Shown here: piece by piece, positions 53,672-62,506 of the stretch
Numbering within the stretch: the stretch's first letter is position 1
Layout: every line of letters begins with the position of its first letter
Origin: Salsuginibacillus kocurii DSM 18087
Lineage (GTDB): Bacteria > Bacillota > Bacilli > Bacillales > Marinococcaceae
Reading direction: 5' to 3'
DNA: 64,000 nt
NCBI RefSeq assembly: GCF_000377705.1
Contig: NZ_KB898626.1
Location: 1 to 64,000, forward strand
Translations under genes and position numbers: made by a program
The notes under the pieces: model-generated
What the model was told of the DNA's origin: nothing
The model's input: only the letters and a program-made list of their open reading frames with translations
Database searches by the model: none

Positions 53672-54619
53672 TTAAACAATTTGTTTTAATTTTTTATACA
53701 GCAATCTGGCCGTTATCAAGTCATAAATTGATTTCCCTACCGATTTAAAAATAGTTAGCTCTCTATTTTGAGCATCAGTATTGAAAGACGCTTGATTGAT
53801 AAGGTCATCCAGTGTAAAAACTGAATCCTCATCTTTACCGTGTTCTCTAGCTACAATCATATCTTTTGATTCATGAAAAGCAGCATACGTATCAACAAAC
53901 ATGCGGTTTGCATGTTTTAATACAGAAGCAGGGATCTCCTGCATGTGAGGTCTGAATGATCCTGAAGCGGCAATATGTTTCCCAGCATAATCCACCTCCT
54001 TATACTCCGGCAGTACAGGCGTAGTAGAAGTTGTTGTAGCTATGATGATATCAGCGGACCTTACCAACTCATGGGCATCCACTTCATGGACATTTAAATG
54101 TTCAAAGTGGCTTTGTACTTGTTCTTTAAATGTTTTTAACCTTTCAGCACTTCGATTGTTAATATAAACATCCGTAATAGGTCGTACAGCTAAAGCAGCT
54201 TCTAGGTGGCTCCATCCTTGTTCTCCCGTACCTATGATGCCGACTGAAGAAAGATGTGGATCTGTCAAATGACGAATACTTAAGCCAGCTAAAGCTCCTG
54301 TACGTAATGCTGTTATTGATTTAGCGTCAAATAGTCCTAATGGTTCCATCGTGCTACGATCTGATAGGAAAACCATTCCTTTCAATGTTGGTTCACCTCT
54401 ATTTGCATTACCGGGAGCGATACCTACAAGCTTGGCAGTATAAAATTCATCAAAAAAGGAAGGTTTTAAAATAGCTGTGTTCTCCCCGTCTTCAACAAAT
54501 AAACGATCAGGAACAACCGCATGATGTTTAGTAGGATCAAGGTAAAAAGCTTCAATTTCCTCAATGACTTCTTTCATTGTTATTGTGCTATAAACCTCTT
54601 CATAACTTAGATGAATCAT
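53672..54619 (-). CDS. Ornithine cyclodeaminase/mu-crystallin family protein, likely pyrroline-2-carboxylate reductase
   Basis: This 315-residue NAD(P)-dependent enzyme has the Rossmann motif VGIIGTGEQGWSHLEAAL, the family helix SITALRTGALAGLSIRHL and the substrate lysine in the FYTAKLVGIAPGN area. In hydroxyproline clusters such proteins (LhpI-like) reduce pyrroline-2-carboxylate to L-proline, the product of trans-3-hydroxy-L-proline dehydration. Alternatives are ornithine cyclodeaminase or alanine dehydrogenase activity. It follows tctA by 56 bp and is probably in the transporter operon. The start follows GGGGGAA. Confidence 0.85.
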   Translation of the reverse strand: MIHLSYEEVYSTITMKEVIEEIEAFYLDPTKHHAVVPDRLFVEDGENTAILKPSFFDEFYTAKLVGIAPGNANRGEPTLKGMVFLSDRSTMEPLGLFDAKSITALRTGALAGLSIRHLTDPHLSSVGIIGTGEQGWSHLEAALAVRPITDVYINNRSAERLKTFKEQVQSHFEHLNVHEVDAHELVRSADIIIATTTSTTPVLPEYKEVDYAGKHIAASGSFRPHMQEIPASVLKHANRMFVDTYAAFHESKDMIVAREHGKDEDSVFTLDDLINQASFNTDAQNRELTIFKSVGKSIYDLITARLLYKKLKQIV

Positions 54620-54675
54620 TGTATTCCCCCTTTCTCAACTAGATATATAAACATAGAGACATCAGAACAGGCTTT

Positions 54676-56184
54676 CTATGACGACGACTTTTCACGCGAC
54701 TTTCCATAAAGTTTTTGTAAAGTTGGAAACAAAAACATAATGATTGTCAGCACTAACATGATCACAAAAACAGGTCTTTCAAAAAGCTGCATTGGATTAT
54801 TTTCGTACATAATAATGGTCCGTGAAAGTTCGGTATCAACAATACTTCCGAGTATAATCCCCAGAAGAATAGCTATGATTGGATAATCCAATTTCCGCAT
54901 TACAAACCCAATAAAAGCAAAAATTAGAGTAAGAATCACATCTATATATAATCCACGGATTGATAAAGCGCCAAGTATGGCAAGTACACCAATAATAGGG
55001 ATTAAAAGTCTCGTTGGAATCATAACAATTTTACTGAAGTACCAAACGAAAATTATACCCAGAACCAACAAGATAAACATTTGCCCGATATTCCCTAAAA
55101 TAACCGCGTAAGCTAAATCCATATCATCACGAATTAAGTAAGGTCCGGGGATTAATCCGTGAATCATAAATCCAGCCATTAAAACAGCTGTCGCACTCCC
55201 TCCTGGAATTCCAAACGTCATCATCGTTGTCATACTTCCGCCTTCAGAAGAACTGTTGGCAGCTTCGGCAGCAACTACGCCTGACGGCTCCCCGTGACCG
55301 AAGTTCTCTTTTTTTCTCGAGTACATTTGTGCTTGGCCGTAGCTTAAAATTGCAGCAACGGTCCCGCCGGCAGCCGGAAGCAGGCCGACAAACATCCCGA
55401 TTAATGAAGAACGAATGCTGTTTACCTTTTCTTTGAAGGGTTGGGCCACGCCTCTCAAAAGATCTTTAAAGTTCTTTTGCACTTCGGCGCCATCATCAAC
55501 AATGAATTTCCTGGATATCAGAAAAAATAGCTCAGAGAGTGCCAACAGCCCCATAAGTGCAGGAATAATTTCAATTCCTTCGTAAAGACTGGCCTGGCCG
55601 AACGTTCCTCGCGGACTGCCAAAGGCTGTCGCTCCTATCGTTCCAAGCATGAGGCCCAATGTACCAGCAATAAATACTTTAATAATACTCCCCTGGACAG
55701 CTCCGATGACGGAAAGGGCAAAGAGTGTTAACATCAACATTTCAGGCGCTCCAAAAGACAAAACCAATTGCCCGAGCGGCTGTATAAAAAACAAAACTAG
55801 CACATAGCTAATCACTCCGCCGAGGACGGAAGAGCCGATCCCAATTCCCAAAGCTTCATTTTGTCTACCTTTTTGAGTAAGCTTGTATCCATCAAATGTA
55901 GTAGCTACTGCACCTGGTCCACCAGGGATATTTAATAATATTGCGGTTACACCGCTTGCATAAACAGAGCCTGTGAAAATACCTGTCAAAAACATGAGAG
56001 CATGTATAGCTTCCATTTGATAGGTTACTGGGAGCATAATCGCAATCCCCATTACTCCTGATATGCCAGGAAGTGATCCTAAGAAAATACCTACAATGAT
56101 CCCGAGGATAATAAAGAGTAACACTGTAGGTGACATAATCAGATTTAATCCTTCCATCAATGCAGCGCCGTCTAAAACAGACAA
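54676..56184 (-). CDS. tctA: Tripartite tricarboxylate transporter large permease TctA (second system)
   Basis: This 502-residue protein starts at TTG behind GGGAGGG. It has both TctA signatures (SLPGISGVMGIAIMLPVTY, LLNIPGGPGAVATTFDGY; LLPAAGGTVAAILSYGQA, ANSSSEGGSMTTMMTFGIPG) and about 11-12 membrane helices. It is clearly a separate paralogue of the permease at 7273-8778. Its place inside a hydroxyproline catabolic island suggests that it imports hydroxyproline or a related imino acid; the family usually carries carboxylates. Confidence 0.94.
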   Translation of the reverse strand: MSVLDGAALMEGLNLIMSPTVLLFIILGIIVGIFLGSLPGISGVMGIAIMLPVTYQMEAIHALMFLTGIFTGSVYASGVTAILLNIPGGPGAVATTFDGYKLTQKGRQNEALGIGIGSSVLGGVISYVLVLFFIQPLGQLVLSFGAPEMLMLTLFALSVIGAVQGSIIKVFIAGTLGLMLGTIGATAFGSPRGTFGQASLYEGIEIIPALMGLLALSELFFLISRKFIVDDGAEVQKNFKDLLRGVAQPFKEKVNSIRSSLIGMFVGLLPAAGGTVAAILSYGQAQMYSRKKENFGHGEPSGVVAAEAANSSSEGGSMTTMMTFGIPGGSATAVLMAGFMIHGLIPGPYLIRDDMDLAYAVILGNIGQMFILLVLGIIFVWYFSKIVMIPTRLLIPIIGVLAILGALSIRGLYIDVILTLIFAFIGFVMRKLDYPIIAILLGIILGSIVDTELSRTIIMYENNPMQLFERPVFVIMLVLTIIMFLFPTLQKLYGKSREKSSS

Positions 56185-56205
56185 GTGAATCCCTCCCTTC
56201 TGCCT

Positions 56206-56664
56206 TTAAAATAAAACACCTTCCGGAAGCCGAATATTTAAAAAGTAGACGAATATAAAGTAAATACACGTGAGTACGCCTACAGGAAGTAAAGTTATTT
56301 CCCATACCTTTGTACTTTTCAATAAAATATTAAAAACGACTATGAAAGTGAGAGACGCTGTAAAAAAACCTAGAATGGGGATTAAAACTACATAAATTAC
56401 CAGACCGGTAAGGAGGAGCGCTGGTTTGTTCATAAACCAACTATGTAAAAGTTGTTTGAAGGTAAAATTCCCTGCTGATTCTTTAACCATTTTATATATG
56501 ATTCTGCCCCCCTCCAGGGGAAGCAGAATCATTAAAAACCAGAAAAGAATTTCAACTATCAACCGTTCTTCAAAATGGAGGAGAGATTGAACGTCCATAT
56601 AGTAATAGAGCCCGAAGGCAAAAATGATAATCAAAAAGATTAAATTACCTATTTTTTCCGCCAT
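56206..56664 (-). CDS. tctB: Tripartite tricarboxylate transporter small membrane subunit TctB (second system)
   Basis: This 152-residue protein starts at ATG behind GGGGGAGA and has four membrane helices. It is shorter in its first loop than the copy at 6784 and lacks the exact GPTFFPRLL motif, but size, helices and position between tctC and tctA identify it. Confidence 0.85.
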   Translation of the reverse strand: MAEKIGNLIFLIIIFAFGLYYYMDVQSLLHFEERLIVEILFWFLMILLPLEGGRIIYKMVKESAGNFTFKQLLHSWFMNKPALLLTGLVIYVVLIPILGFFTASLTFIVVFNILLKSTKVWEITLLPVGVLTCIYFIFVYFLNIRLPEGVLF

Positions 56665-56691
56665 AACTATCTCCCCCTGTCCTTTTGGCTA

Positions 56692-57771
56692 TTACTCTTC
56701 CTCTGCACTTCCGTACTCCAAGAAGATTTCATGACTTTCACTGAGGAAATCATAAGTCTCATCTGGACCTTGCCATTCTAAGTTCATGCCTTGTTCTTGT
56801 CCCCACTCGACATATTCGTCACTAGTTACAGCTGCTTCCAACGCGTCGATCCAGATATCCCAGCGCTCAGGATGCTCATCTTTAAAGCCTTCCTTTACTT
56901 TCAAGTAACGAACGCTAGACATTTCTGGAAAATCAATATCTTCGCCCTTTTCTCCCATTAGATCATTCATAAGGGGAACATCTGTGTCTTCGGGATATGG
57001 ATCGTTAGAAAATAGACCTAGTGCTCTTGCTTCGTCACCAATGCTTGCATACACACCTTCAATGTCTGTGAATGCAAAGTCAACTTCACCCGAAACTAAT
57101 GCGGTTCTAAGTGGCCCGCCCCCATCATAAGGAACACCGGCAGCTTCTAGCCCTAATTCATCAAGCAGCATTTGACCTGCAACGTCCTCCCAAGAACCTG
57201 TGAGCATGCCGTAGTTTAGACCACCTGGATTGTTCTCCAAGTCATCGATTAAATCTTCAAATGTTTCATAGTCAGAGTCTTCAGGAACAAACAATCCAAT
57301 CGGGGAATCATGAACAGTCCCCATGTAATCGTAGTCATCGAACTCATATTCCGCTCCTCTGAAGATACCGCCGTCAAAGTGGGGATGTGAATGGAATAAG
57401 ATATGCGACCCATCATCTGGATCATTTTGAAGGTGATCTTGAGCGCCAACTAACCCATTTCCACCTTCCCTATTTTCAACATTTACTGCTTCACCAAGTT
57501 CTTCTTCAAGCAAAGGAGTGAGTTCCCGCGACTGTCTGTCAATGGATCCACCTGATGAAAATGGATTAACAATCGTTAGCGTTTCGTCTGGCCAATCCTC
57601 TGCCCCATTTTCGTCATTGTCATCCCCTTCAGCTTCAGCTCCTACTTCTTCATCCTGACCATTCTCCGCTTCTGCGTTCTCCTCATTTGATGCAGCTTCT
57701 TCATCACCGCATGCAGTCATAAGTCCTAATACAACAGCTAAGCTAATCGGTAACGTTTTTTTATAAGTCAA
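56692..57771 (-). CDS. tctC: Tripartite tricarboxylate transporter substrate-binding lipoprotein (second system)
   Basis: This 359-residue protein starts at TTG behind GGAGGGG. The lipobox is LMTAC, followed by an acidic linker of about 40 residues typical of this genome. The Bug-fold ligand loops are NPFSSGGSIDRQSREL near 70 and NREGGNGLVGAQDHL near 100. It should capture the substrate outside the cell for TctAB. A leader of about 170 bases separates it from its sigma-54 promoter. Confidence 0.9.
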   Translation of the reverse strand: MTYKKTLPISLAVVLGLMTACGDEEAASNEENAEAENGQDEEVGAEAEGDDNDENGAEDWPDETLTIVNPFSSGGSIDRQSRELTPLLEEELGEAVNVENREGGNGLVGAQDHLQNDPDDGSHILFHSHPHFDGGIFRGAEYEFDDYDYMGTVHDSPIGLFVPEDSDYETFEDLIDDLENNPGGLNYGMLTGSWEDVAGQMLLDELGLEAAGVPYDGGGPLRTALVSGEVDFAFTDIEGVYASIGDEARALGLFSNDPYPEDTDVPLMNDLMGEKGEDIDFPEMSSVRYLKVKEGFKDEHPERWDIWIDALEAAVTSDEYVEWGQEQGMNLEWQGPDETYDFLSESHEIFLEYGSAEEE

Positions 57772-57942
57772 TGTAACCCCTCCTAAAATAAGTAGTAAAA
57801 ATCAACCTGCTCCCTGCCTAATCGAAACCCAAAATTAATGATTTAATGAACCCCCCTTCCTGATTAAACTAAAATTGCTAGAGACTTCACTGATTACTTG
57901 TTAAAGCAAAATAATGCTTTCTTACTTTCTGCTATTAAATAT

Positions 57943-57958
57943 TGCAAAAGGTGTGCCA
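57943..57958 (-). promoter_or_regulatory. Sigma-54 promoter of the second tct operon
   Basis: The minus strand reads TGGCAC-ACCTT-TTGCA, a perfect -24/-12 element 172 bp before tctC and just after the epimerase gene, with no terminator between the two. Confidence 0.88.
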
Positions 57959-57979
57959 ATTTAAAATTTTCCAAAAATA

Positions 57980-59035
57980 TTAATGAACTTCCATTTCTTC
58001 GATTAATAGAAAACCTTCGTTTAATTCATCTTCTGCTGAACTTACGAACGTGTGCATACCCATAATGTGGGCTTGCCCACTGATTGTTGTAATAATTCCG
58101 TTTAACTTGCCCACACTTGTTTCTTCAATGATGCTCGCCTCAAACAGTGATCCAACTATACTTTCATGCAAGAAAGGGACGTTTAATGACCACGAATCAT
58201 TAGCATAAAGTGTTGCCAGCTTAGCTGAAGTACCTGTGCCACATGGGGAGCGGTCTATACCTCCTGGTGGGACCACCACAGCATTCTTCACTGAGGCGTG
58301 AGGGTGAGTCGGATCAGTAGAAAATTCAATATGGGTCAGGCCTTTTATGAAAGGGTGTTCAGGATGAACAATCTCTGCAATTTCGTTAATATGATTTCTA
58401 ATTGTAACTGCTGTTTCGATGATTTCTGAAGCGTTATCTGGAGTTATTCTCAAACCTAAACTCTTCGCATCTATAATGCCGTAAAAGTTACCACCATAGG
58501 CTATATCGCACGTTATACTTGAATGCTGAGGTGATAATTCAATTGAAGAGTTTTGTAATACCGAAGTCTCCACTTCTACTGTTTTCAGTTTAAATGAAGG
58601 GATATTTTGGAATGTTACTTTTGTTGCTTTTTCATTTTCAATTTCAATTTCAACTTTTACTATTCCCGCAGGTGTTTCCAAGGTGAGAGCAGTGACAGGA
58701 GTTGTGCATTTAATCATTCCTGCCTCAACAAGTGCAGTGCAAACGCCGATCGTATCGTGGCCGCACATCGGCAGGTATCCACCCGTTTCAATGAATATTA
58801 CACCTATATCAGCGTCAGGGTGGCATGGGTCTACGAGAAGCGCGCCAGACATTACTTCATGTCCTCGAGGTTCGTACATTAAGAATTTTCTAATCCAATC
58901 ATGGTTTTCTTTCATATCAAGCATTTTGTCAGCCACTGTTTCCCCATTCAGCGTCGGGAGCCCACTTACGACCGTCCTTGTTGGATTGCCACCTGTATGC
59001 GTGTCTATCGTTCGAAATAGTTTATTAGCGTGCAT
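57980..59035 (-). CDS. Proline racemase family enzyme, likely 4-hydroxyproline 2-epimerase
   Basis: This 351-residue protein has both catalytic cysteines of the racemase/epimerase branch: Cys91 in PMCGHDTIG and Cys265 in DRSPCGTGTS. Dehydratases of the family replace one of them, so this should be an epimerase. In context it would convert trans-4-hydroxy-L-proline to cis-4-hydroxy-D-proline, the substrate of the oxidase encoded just upstream. Proline racemase activity is the alternative. The start codon overlaps the oxidase stop by one base (TAATG), so translation is coupled. Confidence 0.9.
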   Translation of the reverse strand: MHANKLFRTIDTHTGGNPTRTVVSGLPTLNGETVADKMLDMKENHDWIRKFLMYEPRGHEVMSGALLVDPCHPDADIGVIFIETGGYLPMCGHDTIGVCTALVEAGMIKCTTPVTALTLETPAGIVKVEIEIENEKATKVTFQNIPSFKLKTVEVETSVLQNSSIELSPQHSSITCDIAYGGNFYGIIDAKSLGLRITPDNASEIIETAVTIRNHINEIAEIVHPEHPFIKGLTHIEFSTDPTHPHASVKNAVVVPPGGIDRSPCGTGTSAKLATLYANDSWSLNVPFLHESIVGSLFEASIIEETSVGKLNGIITTISGQAHIMGMHTFVSSAEDELNEGFLLIEEMEVH

Positions 59036-60213
59036 TACGTTTTCACCTCTGCATGTTTAAATCTAGACAGACGAAGTGGTTCAGTTGGTATGATTGTATC
59101 ATCTTGGTCTTGTATCATTTCTGCCATTACTTTACCAGTCACAGCAGCTAAGCTGATGCCATCACCTTCATGGCCTGCGGCGATGTAAAAGCCAGGGATA
59201 TCATCTACTTTTGAAACAATGGGGAGGTGATCAGATGTCCAAGGTCGCAACCCAGCATACGTTCTAATGATGTTCATGTTTTTCATACTGGGGTAAAACC
59301 GTATAGCTCTTCGGGCGACACATTTTATGACCTCCATATTTACAGTCGTATTGAATCCTGCAAACTCTCTGCTGCTCCCGAGTAAAAAATTTTGACTCTC
59401 TGTAGGTTCAAATACTAGAGCAGCTCCGTATTTTTCTGTTACTTCATCTACTTGGCGTTCGCCGCCGAACTTTGATATTAAGTAACCAAATTCCATGACC
59501 TTACGTGGACCTACAGGATTTTGACGCGAAGATACGATAATGTGCCCTTTTCTTGGTTTAATAGGAATGTCCACGCCGAGCATATGACCAATATGAGGAG
59601 CCCAAACTCCTGCGGCATTTATCACCTTTTTCGCGGTGAATTCTCCTTTGCTTGTGCTGATGTTGAAGTTATTATATATATCAGTCTCTAAGTTCCGAAC
59701 CTCGGTCCCTGTGATCACCGTAGTGCCGAGTTGTTTGGCTTTCTCCATCAACGAATAAGTAAGCAAGTAAGGATTCACGGTTGCATCGGTCGGGCACTCC
59801 AATCCTCCGTGAAGGTCGTCAGCAAAATACTTTGACTCATTCTTTAAATCATTTCGGTCCAGCATTGTAAATGGCAAGCCTGCTTCTTGTTGCTGAGCAA
59901 CCCACTTTGCTGCTGCTTCCATTTCATCTTCATTTTCACAAACCAGTATGCTTCCGGGGTTTCGATACTCAAATGGAATATCAAGTTCGTTAGTCAATTC
60001 CTTTACTAAGTCCTGACTTACTACCGACATTTGAGAATCAAAACCAGGATCTTTATCAATTGCTAGAATATTGCCGTCACACTTAGAAGAAGTACCGCTT
60101 GCTAAGGCATTCTTCTCCAGAACTGTCACTTCATAGCCTGCACGTGACGTATAATAAGCAATTGCGGCGCCGATAATCCCCCCGCCTATGATTACTATCT
60201 CTCTATGGTTCAT
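59035..60213 (-). CDS. FAD-dependent D-amino acid oxidase-like protein, likely hydroxy-D-proline oxidase catalytic subunit
   Basis: This 392-residue protein starts behind AGGAAGGGGG. The N-terminal FAD motif IIGGGIIGAAIAYYTSRAGY is intact, and the C-terminus has GLRPWTSDHLPIV and AAGHEGDGISLAAVTGK, as in the DadA/HcnC group. In hydroxyproline clusters it oxidises cis-4-hydroxy-D-proline to pyrroline-4-hydroxy-2-carboxylate, usually as one subunit of a heteromeric dehydrogenase. Likely partner subunits are encoded divergently at 62246-64000. Confidence 0.9.
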   Translation of the reverse strand: MNHREIVIIGGGIIGAAIAYYTSRAGYEVTVLEKNALASGTSSKCDGNILAIDKDPGFDSQMSVVSQDLVKELTNELDIPFEYRNPGSILVCENEDEMEAAAKWVAQQQEAGLPFTMLDRNDLKNESKYFADDLHGGLECPTDATVNPYLLTYSLMEKAKQLGTTVITGTEVRNLETDIYNNFNISTSKGEFTAKKVINAAGVWAPHIGHMLGVDIPIKPRKGHIIVSSRQNPVGPRKVMEFGYLISKFGGERQVDEVTEKYGAALVFEPTESQNFLLGSSREFAGFNTTVNMEVIKCVARRAIRFYPSMKNMNIIRTYAGLRPWTSDHLPIVSKVDDIPGFYIAAGHEGDGISLAAVTGKVMAEMIQDQDDTIIPTEPLRLSRFKHAEVKT

Positions 60214-60250
60214 GACTGCCCCCTTCCTTTCTTTTCTTCATGATATTAAA

Positions 60251-60266
60251 TGCAATTATTGTGCCA
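60251..60266 (-). promoter_or_regulatory. Sigma-54 promoter of the oxidase-epimerase operon
   Basis: The minus strand reads TGGCAC-AATAA-TTGCA, a perfect -24/-12 element 38 bp before the oxidase start codon. Confidence 0.9.
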
Positions 60267-60328
60267 TTCTATATAATAGCGTGGTAACACAATTAAACAG
60301 AAATCTATCAATCAAATCACACAACTAT

Positions 60329-60382
60329 TGAATTTGAAAAATTCAGACATGTGTGTAAAAATAATTAGAAATGTATACATTT
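60329..60382. promoter_or_regulatory. Two candidate activator sites in the divergent control region
   Basis: TGAATTT-GAA-AAATTCA (60329-60345) and AAATGTATACATTT (60369-60382) are perfect palindromes, 63 and 103 bp upstream of the -24 box of the oxidase operon and directly in front of the activator gene. They may serve as enhancers and as an autoregulation site. Confidence 0.45.
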
Positions 60383-60407
60383 TTAAACAGTATGGAGGTG
60401 TGCGTTT

Positions 60408-62144
60408 TTGGAACAGACTATTCATATTCCGGAGTTAATCGATTATAAAGTGATTGAATTACATGACTTACACGAAGTCGATACTTTAAAGAAAGGGGAA
60501 ACGCCCGTATTTTTTCATAAGAGTAAAAATGCCTATTTTGCAGGTTATTTTGATGAAATAAATGAAGGCTGGGCCTGGAAAAGAGTTGATATAGTAAGAG
60601 CAGCAATGAACTGGAAGGCTGTAAAAAAGCATTGTAGCAATAATAATCAAATGTTAGTGCTGGATAGAAACGAACAAGTGCTGGGGTTACTTAATGCACA
60701 CGATTTATTGTCTAACCTAAACTACGCTTATGAATTATTAGATGTTTTCCTTAACACAATATTGGATACGATCGAAGAATCTTGTACTGTGATTGATAGT
60801 TTAGAGCGTGTTCAGTATTGGACAAGAGGTGCCGAAAACCTTTTCTCCTATTCAAAGGAAGAAGTGATGGGGCGTAATATAACTGAATTTTTCGACAGTG
60901 ACATGCTAGAAATCAATAAAGCATTGAGTGAAGGCAGATCACTGTATCGCCATCAACATCAAGCCCGTGAAGATTTAGTCGTATTAATAAATTCCAATCC
61001 TGTTTACTTAAACGATAAAATTGTAGGCGCGGTAGTTTCAGAGACTGATATCACCTCTCAGGTAAGAATGAATCAAGAGTTTTTTAACATATCAGCTAAA
61101 GCTCATCAGCTCGAGAAAGAAATGGCTCAGTTAAAAAGCTCAAATAGTCCATATGCACAAATCAAAGGAAATAGTAAGGTACTGAAAAAAACGATCAATC
61201 ATATTGAAAAAGTAGCTGCCACTGACACCAATTGCTTAATTCTTGGTGAGAGCGGTGTGGGGAAAGAGTTATTCGCTAAAGCAGTTCATGATGCGCGTGA
61301 AAGTTCTCAGGCCCCTTTTATACCCGTTAACTGCGGTGCTATTCCGCCGGCTCTATTTGAAAGTGAAATATTTGGGTATGATAAAGGAGCCTTTTCAGGG
61401 GCTAATCAACAAGGAAAAAAAGGCAAGGTGGAGCTGGCGAAAGACGGGACATTATTTCTAGATGAAATTGGAGAAATGCCATATGAAATGCAGGTTAAGC
61501 TTCTTCGTGTCTTACAGGAAAAGAAATATTTTCCTGTAGGGGCTACGGAAGAAAAATCGGTGAATTTCAGAGTAGTGGCTGCGACCAATAAGGATTTATA
61601 TAAGCTGATAACAGAAGGTAAGTTTCGTGAGGACCTCTATTACCGCATTAATGTCGTTAGTATTACAATCCCTCCTTTGCGTAATCGAAAAGAAGATATT
61701 CTGGAATTGAGCCAGTATTTCTTATACGAATTTTCTACGAAATATAATAAACCCATTCAACACCTTTCCCAGGAGTTTATGCAAACGATTCTTAATCACT
61801 CATGGCCGGGTAATGTCAGGGAATTAAGGAATGTCATTGAACGGGTCGTTGTACTCTCAGAAAATGGGGAAATCCAATCCGATGAAATACCGTTTATGGA
61901 AAAACAGACGAATGAAGATAACACTTCTGTCACAATAAGTGATTTCAATAACACTGCAGGTGACAGCGCTGCTGTTACATACAATCCAGCTAGCAGTTTA
62001 AAAGACCAATTAGCGTATTATGAAAAAGAAATCATAACGCAAGCTATTAATGAATGTAATGGTAGTAAATTAGAATGTGCAAAACAACTAGGGGTATCAC
62101 GCGCTACCCTTTATAATCGCATGAAACGATTACACATTGAATAG
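60408..62144 (+). CDS. Sigma-54-dependent transcriptional activator with PAS domain
   Basis: This 578-residue protein starts at TTG behind GGAGGTG. Residues 1-110 are an unrecognised sensor region with a CBS-like strand (MLVLDRNEQVLGLLNAHDLL). A PAS domain spans about 115-235. The AAA+ domain at about 250-480 has Walker A GESGVGKE, Walker B GTLFLDEIGEM and the sigma-54 loop as GAFSGA (327-332) instead of GAFTGA. A Fis-type helix-turn-helix ends the protein (AKQLGVSRATLYNRMKRL). There is no receiver domain, so it probably senses a metabolite directly. It should drive the four -24/-12 promoters of this island. Confidence 0.93.
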   Translation: MEQTIHIPELIDYKVIELHDLHEVDTLKKGETPVFFHKSKNAYFAGYFDEINEGWAWKRVDIVRAAMNWKAVKKHCSNNNQMLVLDRNEQVLGLLNAHDLLSNLNYAYELLDVFLNTILDTIEESCTVIDSLERVQYWTRGAENLFSYSKEEVMGRNITEFFDSDMLEINKALSEGRSLYRHQHQAREDLVVLINSNPVYLNDKIVGAVVSETDITSQVRMNQEFFNISAKAHQLEKEMAQLKSSNSPYAQIKGNSKVLKKTINHIEKVAATDTNCLILGESGVGKELFAKAVHDARESSQAPFIPVNCGAIPPALFESEIFGYDKGAFSGANQQGKKGKVELAKDGTLFLDEIGEMPYEMQVKLLRVLQEKKYFPVGATEEKSVNFRVVAATNKDLYKLITEGKFREDLYYRINVVSITIPPLRNRKEDILELSQYFLYEFSTKYNKPIQHLSQEFMQTILNHSWPGNVRELRNVIERVVVLSENGEIQSDEIPFMEKQTNEDNTSVTISDFNNTAGDSAAVTYNPASSLKDQLAYYEKEIITQAINECNGSKLECAKQLGVSRATLYNRMKRLHIE

Positions 62145-62165
62145 AAAGAAATAAAACGCACAACC

Positions 62166-62197
62166 GACCGTCTCCAGATTAACGAGACGGTCTTTTT
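62166..62197 (+). terminator. Terminator of the activator gene
   Basis: The perfect stem GACCGTCTC / GAGACGGTC is followed by TTTTT. Its last T is the first base of the next -24 box. Confidence 0.88.
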
Positions 62198-62212
62198 GGC
62201 ATTGAACTTGCA
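62197..62212 (+). promoter_or_regulatory. Sigma-54 promoter of the oxidase accessory operon
   Basis: TGGCAT-TGAAC-TTGCA lies 34 bp before the start of the BFD-type gene. Confidence 0.85.
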
Positions 62213-62245
62213 TTTACTTCAAGTAGTTAAAAAGGAGGCGATAGT

Positions 62246-62506
62246 ATGATTTTATGCAGGTGTGAAGAAGTCACCTATGAAACAGTACGAGCAACGAAAG
62301 AAAAGTATCAGTGCGACGCTAGGGAGTTAAAGCTGCGAACGCGGGCTGGCATGGGATACTGCGGCGGAAGAGTTTGCAGACCATTATTGGATAAAATCTC
62401 ACAAAATAAAAATGAACGCTTGGAATCACAGGTTATACCTTTAAAATATCAGCCTCCTGTTCGCCCTATAACATTTCAACGTATGCAAGGTGATCATCAT
62501 GGATAG
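62246..62506 (+). CDS. BFD-type (2Fe-2S)-binding protein, oxidase accessory subunit
   Basis: This 86-residue protein starts behind AAGGAGG. Four cysteines in BFD spacing (Cys4, Cys6, Cys39, Cys44; MILCRCEE and YCGGRVCRP) should hold a 2Fe-2S cluster. Such a domain is often fused to the C-terminus of HcnB-like oxidoreductases; here it is a separate small protein with a 40-residue tail. It probably passes electrons in the hydroxy-D-proline dehydrogenase complex. Confidence 0.85.
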   Translation: MILCRCEEVTYETVRATKEKYQCDARELKLRTRAGMGYCGGRVCRPLLDKISQNKNERLESQVIPLKYQPPVRPITFQRMQGDHHG

